In this document: one piece after another, positions 6,404 through 14,081 of the stretch
Layout of the letters: each line of letters starts with the position of its first letter
How positions within the stretch are numbered: the first letter of the stretch is position 1
Source: Rhizobium sullae
Lineage (GTDB): Bacteria > Pseudomonadota > Alphaproteobacteria > Rhizobiales > Rhizobiaceae
Length of the DNA stretch: 64,000 bases
Direction: 5' to 3'
NCBI RefSeq assembly: GCF_900169785.1
Contig: NZ_FWER01000015.1
Coordinates: 85,381 to 149,380 of the forward strand
Notes under the pieces: model-generated
The model's input: the letters and a program-made list of their open reading frames with translations, nothing else
Database searches by the model: none
Told to the model about the DNA's origin: nothing
Translations under genes and position numbers: made by a program

Positions 6404-8904
6404 CGTCGCTGCGTCCCCTGGCCGCGATCGTTGCCGGCCTGCTCATCATGCTCACCTACCTGCTGGTACAAGGTGCGGCGCCCGACACTCAGCGCCACGA
6501 ACGCACTCTCGATGCGGTGAGAACCGTCATCCTTTACAACGCGGCCCTCCAGCGTGACGTGCTGCGGGCCCGGGCGGGACTTCTGCGCAGCTACGATCCG
6601 CTCGTCCGTGCGATTGCGAGGCTCGATGAGGCGACGGTGAGCTTGGCGGCCGCCAGCGAGGTCGTAAGCGGTGAAGCGAGGGTTGAGATCGATCAGCGTG
6701 TCGCCGAGGTGGCCGCTGCGGTGCGCGACGAGGAAACGCTCGTCGAGTCCTTCAAATCGAGCAACGCGCTGCTCCAGAACTCGCTGAACTATTTCAACTA
6801 CACCAGCGGCCGGCTCGCTGCCGAAGGAGACGGCCTCCGAGCCGTCGAGATCGGGGCCCTGACGATCGCGATGTCGCGGTTCATCAACGATCCCCAGCCG
6901 GAGGCGGCAAGAGCCGTTGCCGCCTCGCTCAATACGCTTGCCAGGCCATCCCTCGACATCGCATCTGCAAGCGAGGTCGGCTCGCTCGTCTCTCACGGCC
7001 GGCTTATCGTCACGACGCTGCCCGCAGTCGACGGTCTTGTCGCCCGCCTCCAGGCTTCCCCCACGAGCGAGCGGGCGCGGGCGCTTCAGGACGTTTATCT
7101 AGAGGCACATGGGCAGGCAGCCGCGCGCGCCGCAATGTTTCAGGCGCTGCTTTATGTCGCTGCGCTGGTCCTCGTGGGTTATATCGCCTATTTGTTCGTC
7201 CGTCTGCGCCACAACGCGCAGACCCTGAAGGAGCGGCTCGATTTCGAGCGCCTGATCGCCTCGATCTCGACCGAGTTCATCAATCTTCCGCGTGACCGGA
7301 TCCGTGCCGACATTAGCAAGGGCCTCCAGCGCCTAGTGGAGCACGCCGGCCCAGATGGCGCGCAGATCGCCGTCAGCCACACCTGCGACGGCAACGGCGG
7401 CTACGCCTATCGCCGCCCGGGCGTGAACACGCCGCCATGCCCGCCGGAGGATATTCTGGAGCTCGCGTCGACCTGGACGCTGAAGGACTACGAGCGTCAG
7501 GGCGCGATCTACGTTCCGCGTGTCAGCGAGCTTCCGGAGGGGCCGGAGAAGACGCGCCTGCAGGCATATCAACTGCGAGCCTGGCTCGGCATACCGATGT
7601 CGCATGCCGGCGAGCGGCTGGGCTTTCTGGCGCTCGATTCCGTAACGGACGAGAAACATTGGGCCGACGACGACATTGCTCTCCTGCGCACCGCAGCCGA
7701 GATTTTCGCAAACGCAATCGCGCGCGAGCGCATCGAACACGAACGCGAAGCGCTTCAGGCGCGCCTCAACCAGTCGCAGCGGCTGGAAGCGATCGGAACG
7801 CTTGCCGGCGGCATCGCACACGAGTTCAACAATATCCTCGGGGCCATTCTCGGCTATGGTGAGATGGCGCTGGCGGTCCTGTTAAAGGAGTCGCGCGCGC
7901 GCAGCTATGTGCAACAGATCATGAAGGCCGGCGCGAGGGCGCAGAATGTCACGGAGCAAATTCTCGCCTTCGGCCGCCGCCGCGAGCGGCACCGTCAGCC
8001 CCTTCGGGTGGAGCCCGTCGTCGTGGAGACGGTCGACCTGCTGCGCGCCTCCTTCCCCGCAACACTCTTGGTGGAGACACGTCTTGCGGCTGCGGCTGCC
8101 TCGATGATGGGCGACCCGACCGAGCTTCAGCAGGTCGTCATGAATCTCGGCACGAACGCAGCGCAGGCGATGAACAACCGCGGTGTGCTGGAGATCGACC
8201 TCGGTACGCTGGAGTCCGAAGTGCCCTTGACGCTGTCGCACGGCAACATGCCTCCCGGCGACTACATTCGCCTGACTGTCAGGGATACCGGCATCGGCAT
8301 GGATCGAGCGACCATGGAGCGCATCTTCGAGCCGTTCTTCACGACCAAGCCGGCGGGGCAGGGCACGGGGCTTGGCCTTTCGACGGTACACGGCATCATC
8401 GCCGCGCTCGGGGGCGCAGTGGACGTGAAGAGCCAGATTGGCGAGGGCACGACCTTCGAGATCTATTTCCCGCGGATCGAAGGCGCCGCCCCGGAGGAAG
8501 ATGAGGCCGAGACCGTCGAGACTTCTGTCCACCACGGCAACGGTGAGACGATCCTTATCGTGGACGACGATCCGCCGCTCGTGCGGCTTGCCGAGGAGAT
8601 GCTTGCCGCGCTCGGCTACGAGCCGGTCGGCTTCGACCGGCCTCCTGCCGCTCTCAGTGCATTCCGCACCGATCCGGCACGCTTCGACCTGGTGCTGACA
8701 GACGAGATCATGCCGGAGATGACGGGCATCGAGTTTTCCGGCCAACTGCACAAGATCCGGCAGGATCTGCCGATCGTCCTGATGACGGGATACGGCCGTC
8801 CGCTAAGTTCGCGTCAGCTCAAGGCGGCAGGCATAAGCGAGGTCATCAGGAAGCCGCTGCTGTCGGCCGCGATCGCGCACTGTCTCGCCCACCATCTTCA
8901 TTAG
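6400..8904 (+). CDS. VirA-like hybrid sensor histidine kinase
   Basis: 834 residues, close to the 829 of Agrobacterium VirA. Order: membrane helix (8-25), helical periplasmic sensor of the DAHL/VirA type beginning NAALQRDVLRARAGLLRSYDPLV (about 47-250), second helix (about 247-267), GAF-like linker (about 275-450), H-box LAGGIAHEFNNILGAILGYG with the phosphoacceptor His at residue 474, ATPase domain (MNLGTNAAQAM, DTGIGM, GLGLST), and a receiver with Asp768 in LTDEIMPEMTG. Known VirA uses His474 and Asp766, an almost exact match. The protein should sit in the inner membrane and phosphorylate the VirG-like regulator encoded divergently. VirA senses plant phenolics with sugar and pH cues; the ligand here is unknown. 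Confidence 0.85.
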   Translation: MTSLRPLAAIVAGLLIMLTYLLVQGAAPDTQRHERTLDAVRTVILYNAALQRDVLRARAGLLRSYDPLVRAIARLDEATVSLAAASEVVSGEARVEIDQRVAEVAAAVRDEETLVESFKSSNALLQNSLNYFNYTSGRLAAEGDGLRAVEIGALTIAMSRFINDPQPEAARAVAASLNTLARPSLDIASASEVGSLVSHGRLIVTTLPAVDGLVARLQASPTSERARALQDVYLEAHGQAAARAAMFQALLYVAALVLVGYIAYLFVRLRHNAQTLKERLDFERLIASISTEFINLPRDRIRADISKGLQRLVEHAGPDGAQIAVSHTCDGNGGYAYRRPGVNTPPCPPEDILELASTWTLKDYERQGAIYVPRVSELPEGPEKTRLQAYQLRAWLGIPMSHAGERLGFLALDSVTDEKHWADDDIALLRTAAEIFANAIARERIEHEREALQARLNQSQRLEAIGTLAGGIAHEFNNILGAILGYGEMALAVLLKESRARSYVQQIMKAGARAQNVTEQILAFGRRRERHRQPLRVEPVVVETVDLLRASFPATLLVETRLAAAAASMMGDPTELQQVVMNLGTNAAQAMNNRGVLEIDLGTLESEVPLTLSHGNMPPGDYIRLTVRDTGIGMDRATMERIFEPFFTTKPAGQGTGLGLSTVHGIIAALGGAVDVKSQIGEGTTFEIYFPRIEGAAPEEDEAETVETSVHHGNGETILIVDDDPPLVRLAEEMLAALGYEPVGFDRPPAALSAFRTDPARFDLVLTDEIMPEMTGIEFSGQLHKIRQDLPIVLMTGYGRPLSSRQLKAAGISEVIRKPLLSAAIAHCLAHHLH

Positions 8905-8943
8905 GACCGGGGCGCTGCAATTGCGGCGCAAGGGCCCCCCGCC

Positions 8944-8989
8944 ATTACAGCTGTAATCAAACTCGGTTTCCTTGAAATCATCCCGTAGC
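8944..8989 (+). promoter_or_regulatory. VirG-box-like palindrome and conserved downstream element, copy 1
   Basis: A perfect 14-base palindrome ATTACAGCTGTAAT (8944-8957) fits the published vir box pattern (ryTncAaTTGnAaY, from memory) at 12 of 14 positions. After 15 bases comes TGAAATCA (8973-8980), then 4 bases, then GTAGC (8985-8989). The same series with a 16-base gap occurs at 10940-10986. It precedes the unit beginning at 9038 by about 50 bases. TTGAAA at 8972 could serve as a -35 box; no convincing -10 box was seen. Confidence 0.5.
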
Positions 8990-9037
8990 TCAATCGTTCG
9001 ATCATCGGGCTCCGTACTCCAAACGAGGAGCGTGAAA

Positions 9038-9229
9038 ATGTATCGAAACGGCATCTTTCCGCACGAAGTGCGCAGAGCGCTTGAAGCGCAGATCAAGGGA
9101 ATCGAGATTTCCGCAAGAAGGGCCGGTAGGCGTGTGACCGATCCTGACATTCAGTCGCGGCTGCAGCCTCTCCACGAGAAACTCGACGCCTCACTCAGAA
9201 GGCGCCATCGGCGCCGCGTCGCTCGATAA
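9038..9229 (+). CDS. Small basic protein, function unknown
   Basis: 63 residues from the ATG at 9038, preceded by AGGAG at 9026-9030 with 7 bases spacing, an excellent start. The sequence is rich in arginine (RRAGRRV, SLRRRHRRRVAR at the C terminus) with a helical middle (FPHEVRRALEAQIKGIEISA). I recognise no family. It is the first gene after the VirG-box-like element and lies 79 bases upstream of the O-methyltransferase start, so it probably heads that operon. A nucleic-acid-binding or partner-protein role would fit its charge but is only inference. Confidence 0.6.
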   Translation: MYRNGIFPHEVRRALEAQIKGIEISARRAGRRVTDPDIQSRLQPLHEKLDASLRRRHRRRVAR

Positions 9230-9308
9230 AACACCTCGCCTATCTGCGGAACGCGACAACCGGTCCAGCCAGGCGTGTCGCGCGGCCACGCATGACATGG
9301 AGGCACCG

Positions 9309-10355
9309 ATGAGCACTACAGCTGCTAATCACATGACAGTTGCGGAGAGCGAAGCTTGTTCGCCGGAAGGCATCCTGCAGCTCGGTCTCGGTTTCTGGGC
9401 ATCGAAGACGTTGCTAAGCGCCGTCGAACTCGGGCTTTTCACGGAGCTGGCCTCCGGACCTCTTGATGGGGAAGCCTTGCAAAAGCGCCTTGGATTGCAT
9501 CGGCGCGGAGCGCGGGATTTCCTCGACGCGCTTGTCGCGCTCGGCATGCTAGAGCGCGAGGGCGACATCTATCGAAATACCCCGGCGACCGACCGCTATC
9601 TCGACCGCGGCAAGCCGACCTATGTGGGCGGAATGCTCGCCGTGGCCGCCACGCGGATCTACGCCAACTGGGCCTCGCTTACCGAAGCGCTCAGGACCGG
9701 CAAGCCGCAGAACGGCACCGAAGACGACGAAGACCTCTTCGACATGCTCTATTCCAATCCGGACAATCTGGTCATGTTCGCGCAGGCGATGACCGGCGGC
9801 AGTCTTCAGGCCGCTGAGGCGCTTGCCCGGCGGTTCCCCTGGACAGACTATCGCACCTTTATCGACATCGGCACCGCCGAGGGCAGGGTTCCCGTCGAGA
9901 TCGCCAGCGCCCATCCGCACCTGACAGGCGGCGGCTACGACCTGCCGCCGATGCGGCCGGTATTCGAGGCCTATGCGGAGCGGCGCGGACTTGCCGACCG
10001 GCTCCGGTTCCATCCCGGCGATTTCCTGAAGGAGCCGCTTCCTCCGGCCGACGTGCTGGTGATGGGGCATATCCTTCACGACTGGAATCTTGAGGTGAAG
10101 CGCACGCTGCTGGCGAAGGCTTACGCAGCCTTGCCGAAGCGCGGCGCGCTCATCGTCCACGACCAGATCATCGACGACGAGCGAAGGCAGAACGCCGCAG
10201 GGCTGCTGATGAGCCTCAATATGCTGGTCAATACGCGGGGCGGGTTCGATTACACCCGCGCCAACGGCATTGGCTGGATGCGTGAGGCAGGTTTTACCGA
10301 CGTGCGCTTCGAACATCTCGCCGGCCCCCATTCGATGATCGTGGGAATCAAGTAG
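9309..10355 (+). CDS. O-methyltransferase, dimerising plant-type (family 2) fold
   Basis: 348 residues from the ATG at 9309, chosen over 9297 because GGAGG lies 5 bases upstream of it. The N-terminal part (about 20-110) is the winged-helix dimerisation domain of this family (LGFWASKTLLSAVELGLF, then LHRRGARDFLDALVALGML). The C-terminal part has the SAM motif FIDIGTAEGRVPVEIA and the HILHDWN block, whose His-Asp is the catalytic pair in O-methyltransferases acting on phenolic hydroxyls. Such enzymes methylate phenols, indoles or polyketides. With a VirA-like kinase next door, a plant-type aromatic substrate is attractive but unproven. It is followed after 30 bases by a cytochrome c gene. Confidence 0.8.
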   Translation: MSTTAANHMTVAESEACSPEGILQLGLGFWASKTLLSAVELGLFTELASGPLDGEALQKRLGLHRRGARDFLDALVALGMLEREGDIYRNTPATDRYLDRGKPTYVGGMLAVAATRIYANWASLTEALRTGKPQNGTEDDEDLFDMLYSNPDNLVMFAQAMTGGSLQAAEALARRFPWTDYRTFIDIGTAEGRVPVEIASAHPHLTGGGYDLPPMRPVFEAYAERRGLADRLRFHPGDFLKEPLPPADVLVMGHILHDWNLEVKRTLLAKAYAALPKRGALIVHDQIIDDERRQNAAGLLMSLNMLVNTRGGFDYTRANGIGWMREAGFTDVRFEHLAGPHSMIVGIK

Positions 10356-10385
10356 CCGATAGCGGCTGAGCACAGGGAAAAGCTG

Positions 10386-10898
10386 ATGACACGATGGGCT
10401 CCAATCGGAATTGCCGCCCTCAGCCTGGGCGGAATTCTGACGATCACGACATTCCACTGGACCGGGGTAGGGGTAGGCGCAGCCACGGCCGACGACTCGA
10501 TCGAGCGCGGCCGATACTTGGTCAAAATCGGCGGCTGCAACGACTGCCATACGCCAGGCTATCTGGCAAAGGCCGGCGACGTGCCTGAGCATCGGTGGCT
10601 GGTTGGCGATCGCCTCGGCTTCAACGGGCCGTGGGGAACCACCTATCCGTCGAATCTTCGCCGCCTTTTGCGCACGATGAGCGAGGACGACTGGGTCGAG
10701 CTCGCGCAAACGACCAAGACACGGCCCCCCATGCCATGGTTTAACTTGCGTGCCATGACAGAGGCCGACCTGCGCGCCATCCATCGATTTGTGCTCTCGC
10801 TGCCGGCAGACGACAACCCTGTCCCGGACTATGCTCCGCCAGGCCACCCGCCCAAGACGCCCTATATCGTGTTCGAGCCGCGGGCGCCGAAGTCATAG
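10386..10898 (+). CDS. Monoheme c-type cytochrome, periplasmic
   Basis: 170 residues. An N-terminal hydrophobic segment (IGIAALSLGGILTITTF) serves as signal or anchor. One heme motif CNDCH lies near residue 55 after GRYLVKIGG, and RPPMPWFNL near residue 119 offers the Met axial ligand. The C-terminal helix AMTEADLRAIHRFVLSL is typical of the class I cytochromes used as electron acceptors for dehydrogenases. It lies 30 bases after the O-methyltransferase gene and ends the unit. Together with the diheme MauG-like enzyme upstream it suggests an electron transfer step in the periplasm, with this protein as donor or acceptor. Confidence 0.75.
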   Translation: MTRWAPIGIAALSLGGILTITTFHWTGVGVGAATADDSIERGRYLVKIGGCNDCHTPGYLAKAGDVPEHRWLVGDRLGFNGPWGTTYPSNLRRLLRTMSEDDWVELAQTTKTRPPMPWFNLRAMTEADLRAIHRFVLSLPADDNPVPDYAPPGHPPKTPYIVFEPRAPKS

Positions 10899-10939
10899 GC
10901 ACCCTCTATGCAGGCGCCACCCTGTCACAAACGGCCTGT

Positions 10940-10986
10940 GTTTCAGCCGTAACGGAAATTCCCGATTTCTGAAATCACGTTGTAGC
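10940..10986 (+). promoter_or_regulatory. VirG-box-like dyad and conserved downstream element, copy 2
   Basis: GTTTCAGCCGTAAC (10940-10953) shares TT-x-CAGC-Y-GTAA with the palindrome at 8944. After 16 bases comes TGAAATCA (10970-10977), then 4 bases, then GTAGC (10982-10986), the same arrangement as copy 1. GATTTC-T-GAAATC (10964-10976) forms a second small dyad. It lies 81 bases before the methyltransferase gene at 11067. Confidence 0.5.
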
Positions 10987-11066
10987 GTCGATCTCCGATC
11001 GTATCAGTCCAGGCAGCGGCGGTCGCACGGCTGCCTCGGCCGGACAATCGATCATGGAGTTAGGTA

Positions 11067-11942
11067 ATGTACAATCCGCTTGTCCAACAGACACAGACGA
11101 TCAACCGCGATCTGAGCATTGCGGATACCCGCCCTTATGCACTGGGCTACACGAAACGCGAATTCAGGCGGCTGGAGCTGCAGGGGGCGCTCCTTCACGA
11201 GCTCACGGAAGATGTCCTGCGCTGCGCCGGGATAGGACCCGGCATGCGCGTACTGGATATCGGCTGCGGCGTCGGCGATGTTTCCATGCTGGCAGGAAAG
11301 CTGGTCGGACCAAAGGGATTGGTGCTCGGCATCGACCGTTCGGCAGATGCCATTGACATCGCAGAACGGCGAGCGACCGAAGCTGGGCAATGCTACTGGA
11401 CACGCTTTGCGACGGCTGAGCTCGACACGTTCTACTGCGACGAACTCTTCGACGCGGTGATCGGACGATTGATACTGATGTATCTGCCCGATCCTCGTGC
11501 AACTTTGCGCAGGCTCAGGGGGTTTCTTCGGCCAGGTGGCGTTGTCGCCTTCCAGGAACTGGCGATGCCGCTCGCCCGCAGTGTTCCCGAGGGGCCGCTT
11601 TTCAGCCAATGCCGCGATTGGATCGTCGGCACCATCGAGCGGGCTGGTTTCGAATCCGATATGGGTGGCAAGCTGCCGATGACCTTTGCCGCTGCCGGGC
11701 TGCCCGCACCGCAAATGAATTTCGCCGGCATCATCGGCGGCGGGCCGGATTCGCTAATCTACAACTACATCGCAGAAACTGTACGCAGCTTGCTGCCTGC
11801 GGCGGAACGCGTCGGTGTTACGGCCGCCGCCGAGGTTGAGATCGACACTCTGGCCGAACGGTTGCGCGGAGAAGCAGTCGAACGGCAGGCATGCTTCATG
11901 CCCGCGACTTTCGTTGGCGCCTGGGCGACCACAGCCATGTGA
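11067..11942 (+). CDS. Class I SAM-dependent methyltransferase
   Basis: 291 residues from the ATG at 11067, with GGAG about 9 bases upstream. SAM motif I is VLDIGCGVGDVSMLAG near residues 57-72, followed by the acidic GIDRSADAIDIAERRA, DAVIGRLILMYLPDP and the LRPGGVVAFQEL block. This is the UbiE/Methyltransf_11-25 type acting on small molecules. It stands alone behind the second VirG-box-like element, 124 bases after the cytochrome gene end to that promoter region's gene start. Its promoter resemblance to the O-methyltransferase unit suggests both respond to the same regulator. Substrate not predictable. Confidence 0.8.
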   Translation: MYNPLVQQTQTINRDLSIADTRPYALGYTKREFRRLELQGALLHELTEDVLRCAGIGPGMRVLDIGCGVGDVSMLAGKLVGPKGLVLGIDRSADAIDIAERRATEAGQCYWTRFATAELDTFYCDELFDAVIGRLILMYLPDPRATLRRLRGFLRPGGVVAFQELAMPLARSVPEGPLFSQCRDWIVGTIERAGFESDMGGKLPMTFAAAGLPAPQMNFAGIIGGGPDSLIYNYIAETVRSLLPAAERVGVTAAAEVEIDTLAERLRGEAVERQACFMPATFVGAWATTAM

Positions 11943-12109
11943 ACCCACCGCCATGATCCTCATCAGCACGGCGAAGAGCGGGCGCTTTAAGGAAATCGGA
12001 AAGTCGGTCGTTCAAGGAGGCCAGCCGCCCGACCGGTGAGCGACCGACATGAAACAGAGCGGCCTGCTGCTTCGTTCGCATCTTAACGGGACATTGTTGC
12101 CCTCCCCAG

Positions 12110-12967
12110 TCAGAGGCGGATGGCCGACGGGCGCGTGCCGAACTGCGCCTTGAAGCTTGCGGCGAAGTGCGCCGGTGTGGAGAATCCGCAGGCGGCCGCG
12201 ATTTCGGTGATGCTGGCCTTGCCGGCTCGCGCAAACTCGTAGGCCACCGCAAGCCGCCGCTCCTGCACGAAGCGGTGTGGCGTCTGGCCCGTCGTCGCTT
12301 TGAACATCCGGGCGAAATGATAGGAGCTGAGCCCTGCCTCCGCGGCAAGCCGGTCGAGGCTGAGGTCGCCGGCAAGATCGGCATCGATCAATTGCACAAT
12401 GCGTTTCAAGACATGGGGCGAAAGCCCACCCTGAAGCAGAAGGCTGCTGGATCGCACCGGTCCGTTCTTGCGCAGCACTTCGAGCAAGATGAGATCAGCC
12501 GCCTGGGCAAGCAAAAGGCGATTTGCGCTTTCCGACCAGTCATTCGGCAGGATCGCCCGGTTGATAATGTCCGCCACGAAACGATCGGAAAAGAAGCTCA
12601 AGTCGGGAAGGGTCAACGTCCGGCTGTCGCGATCGAAGACTTCGCCGGCCAGTCGCTGGAACCGGCTCTGAGAGATGTAGATATGGCAGAAATAGACGTC
12701 GCGGAGGACATGCCAGGCGCTGTCGCCGTCTGCCGGCAGCAGACAGAGCGCTCCCGACGAGCCTATCCCCGTCTGCCCGTTATCCATGCGGCGCACGCTA
12801 CCATCGAGATAAAGGCTAACCGTGTGGTGTCCGGGATCGCGATAGGAAAGCCGGCTGTTGGCGAAGTTTCGCCATTGCGCAATCGCTAGCCCGCCGCCGA
12901 GATCAACCTGCCGCAGCAGCTTGGCGCCTACACCTTCCAAAGCGGATGAGATCGATCGCGTTTGCAT
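12110..12967 (-). CDS. AraC-family transcriptional regulator
   Basis: 285 residues. The N-terminal 170 residues form a ligand-sensing domain without close match to sugar regulators. The C-terminal 100 residues hold two helix-turn-helix units: LSLDRLAAEAGLSSYHFARMFK and ASITEIAAACGFSTPAHFAASFK, with the family signature ending FGTRPSAIRL. It is transcribed divergently from the EamA exporter gene, with 150 bases between, and is the likely regulator of that gene. It faces the methyltransferase gene tail to tail and need not belong to the VirA/VirG-like locus. Confidence 0.85.
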   Translation of the reverse strand: MQTRSISSALEGVGAKLLRQVDLGGGLAIAQWRNFANSRLSYRDPGHHTVSLYLDGSVRRMDNGQTGIGSSGALCLLPADGDSAWHVLRDVYFCHIYISQSRFQRLAGEVFDRDSRTLTLPDLSFFSDRFVADIINRAILPNDWSESANRLLLAQAADLILLEVLRKNGPVRSSSLLLQGGLSPHVLKRIVQLIDADLAGDLSLDRLAAEAGLSSYHFARMFKATTGQTPHRFVQERRLAVAYEFARAGKASITEIAAACGFSTPAHFAASFKAQFGTRPSAIRL

Positions 12968-13117
12968 GCTTTCTCATAAGGCCGCGGAGGCATCTGCTGC
13001 AACTGGCCGCTACCGAAGACCGCAAGATTTCGATAGTCGCGCAAGGCTGTGATAGCGGCAGGTGGTGCAGTGTCATAGAAGACGCCATTTAATGCCTCCG
13101 ACATAGAAAGACTACGA

Positions 13118-14020
13118 ATGGCGCCGCTTCTCTTCATTCTCACCGTTCTTATCTGGGGCACGACCTGGTACGCGATCAAGCTGCAGGTCGGCATCGTGCC
13201 CGCCGAGGTCTCGATCCTCTACCGTTTCGCGCTCGCAGCCATTCTGCTGCTTGGATTGCTGGCGCTTCGCCGGCGCCTGGCGCCTCCGCCATTTCAGCAT
13301 TGGCTGACGGTCGGCGCTCAGGGCCTTTGCCTGTTCTGCTGCAATTTTCTCTGCTTCTACTATGCCGCCGGCATGCTGCCGAGTGGCATCGTCTCAGTCG
13401 TTTTTGCGATGGCAACGCTATTTAATGCGGCGAATGGTTGGCTCTTGCACGGAAATCGCCCGAGTGGACGCGTGATATTGGCAGGCGCGGTTGGGCTTTT
13501 CGGCCTGATGCTTCTTTTTGCAGACGAGTTGCGCGCCCTTGGCACTGCGCCTCAGGGCGGACTTGGCCTGCTGCTGGCACTTGCCGGCACCTATTGCTTC
13601 TCGCTCGGAAATTTCCTCTCCGCTCGCCATCAGACGCTGGGGCTCGATCTCCCATCGACGACGGCCTATGCGATGGTCTGCGGCGTGGCGGCGCTGGGCG
13701 TCCTCGTGCTTGCCCGCGGGCTGCCTCTCACCTTCGATCCATCGCCGGCGTATACGGCCGCGCTGCTCTATCTCGCCATTCCGGGCAGTGTCATCGGCTT
13801 CCTCGCCTATCTGGCGCTGGTTGGCCAATGGGGTCCGGCGCGAGCCTCCTATGCGACAGTGCTGTTTCCGCTCGTCGCCCTGACGGTCTCGACGGTCTTC
13901 GAGGGCTATCTCTGGACCGCCGAGGCCGTGCTCGGCCTCATCTTCGCGCTCGGCGGCAACGTCATCATGTTCGGCAGGCCAATCCGGCTGCAGCGAACCG
14001 CCCAAGCAAGACAGTCGTGA
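13118..14020 (+). CDS. EamA/DMT-superfamily exporter
   Basis: 300 residues with about ten hydrophobic helices in two EamA repeats (roughly 1-135 and 145-290), the usual DMT design. Blocks include LIWGTTWYAIKLQVGIVPAEVSI at the N terminus and WGPARASYATVLFPLVALTVS in the second repeat. Members export amino acids, purines or other metabolites through the inner membrane. It is divergent from the AraC gene, which probably controls it. The substrate cannot be told from sequence. Confidence 0.85.
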   Translation: MAPLLFILTVLIWGTTWYAIKLQVGIVPAEVSILYRFALAAILLLGLLALRRRLAPPPFQHWLTVGAQGLCLFCCNFLCFYYAAGMLPSGIVSVVFAMATLFNAANGWLLHGNRPSGRVILAGAVGLFGLMLLFADELRALGTAPQGGLGLLLALAGTYCFSLGNFLSARHQTLGLDLPSTTAYAMVCGVAALGVLVLARGLPLTFDPSPAYTAALLYLAIPGSVIGFLAYLALVGQWGPARASYATVLFPLVALTVSTVFEGYLWTAEAVLGLIFALGGNVIMFGRPIRLQRTAQARQS

Positions 14021-14081
14021 GCGTCGATGGGCCGGGGCTTTTGAGGTGAGGATGGCAATCGCCGATTGCGGTTTCGTCTTC

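Noticed and set aside
9549..10847. 432-codon minus-strand frame across the O-methyltransferase and cytochrome genes
   Set aside because: It covers two recognisable plus-strand genes and shows no domain of its own.
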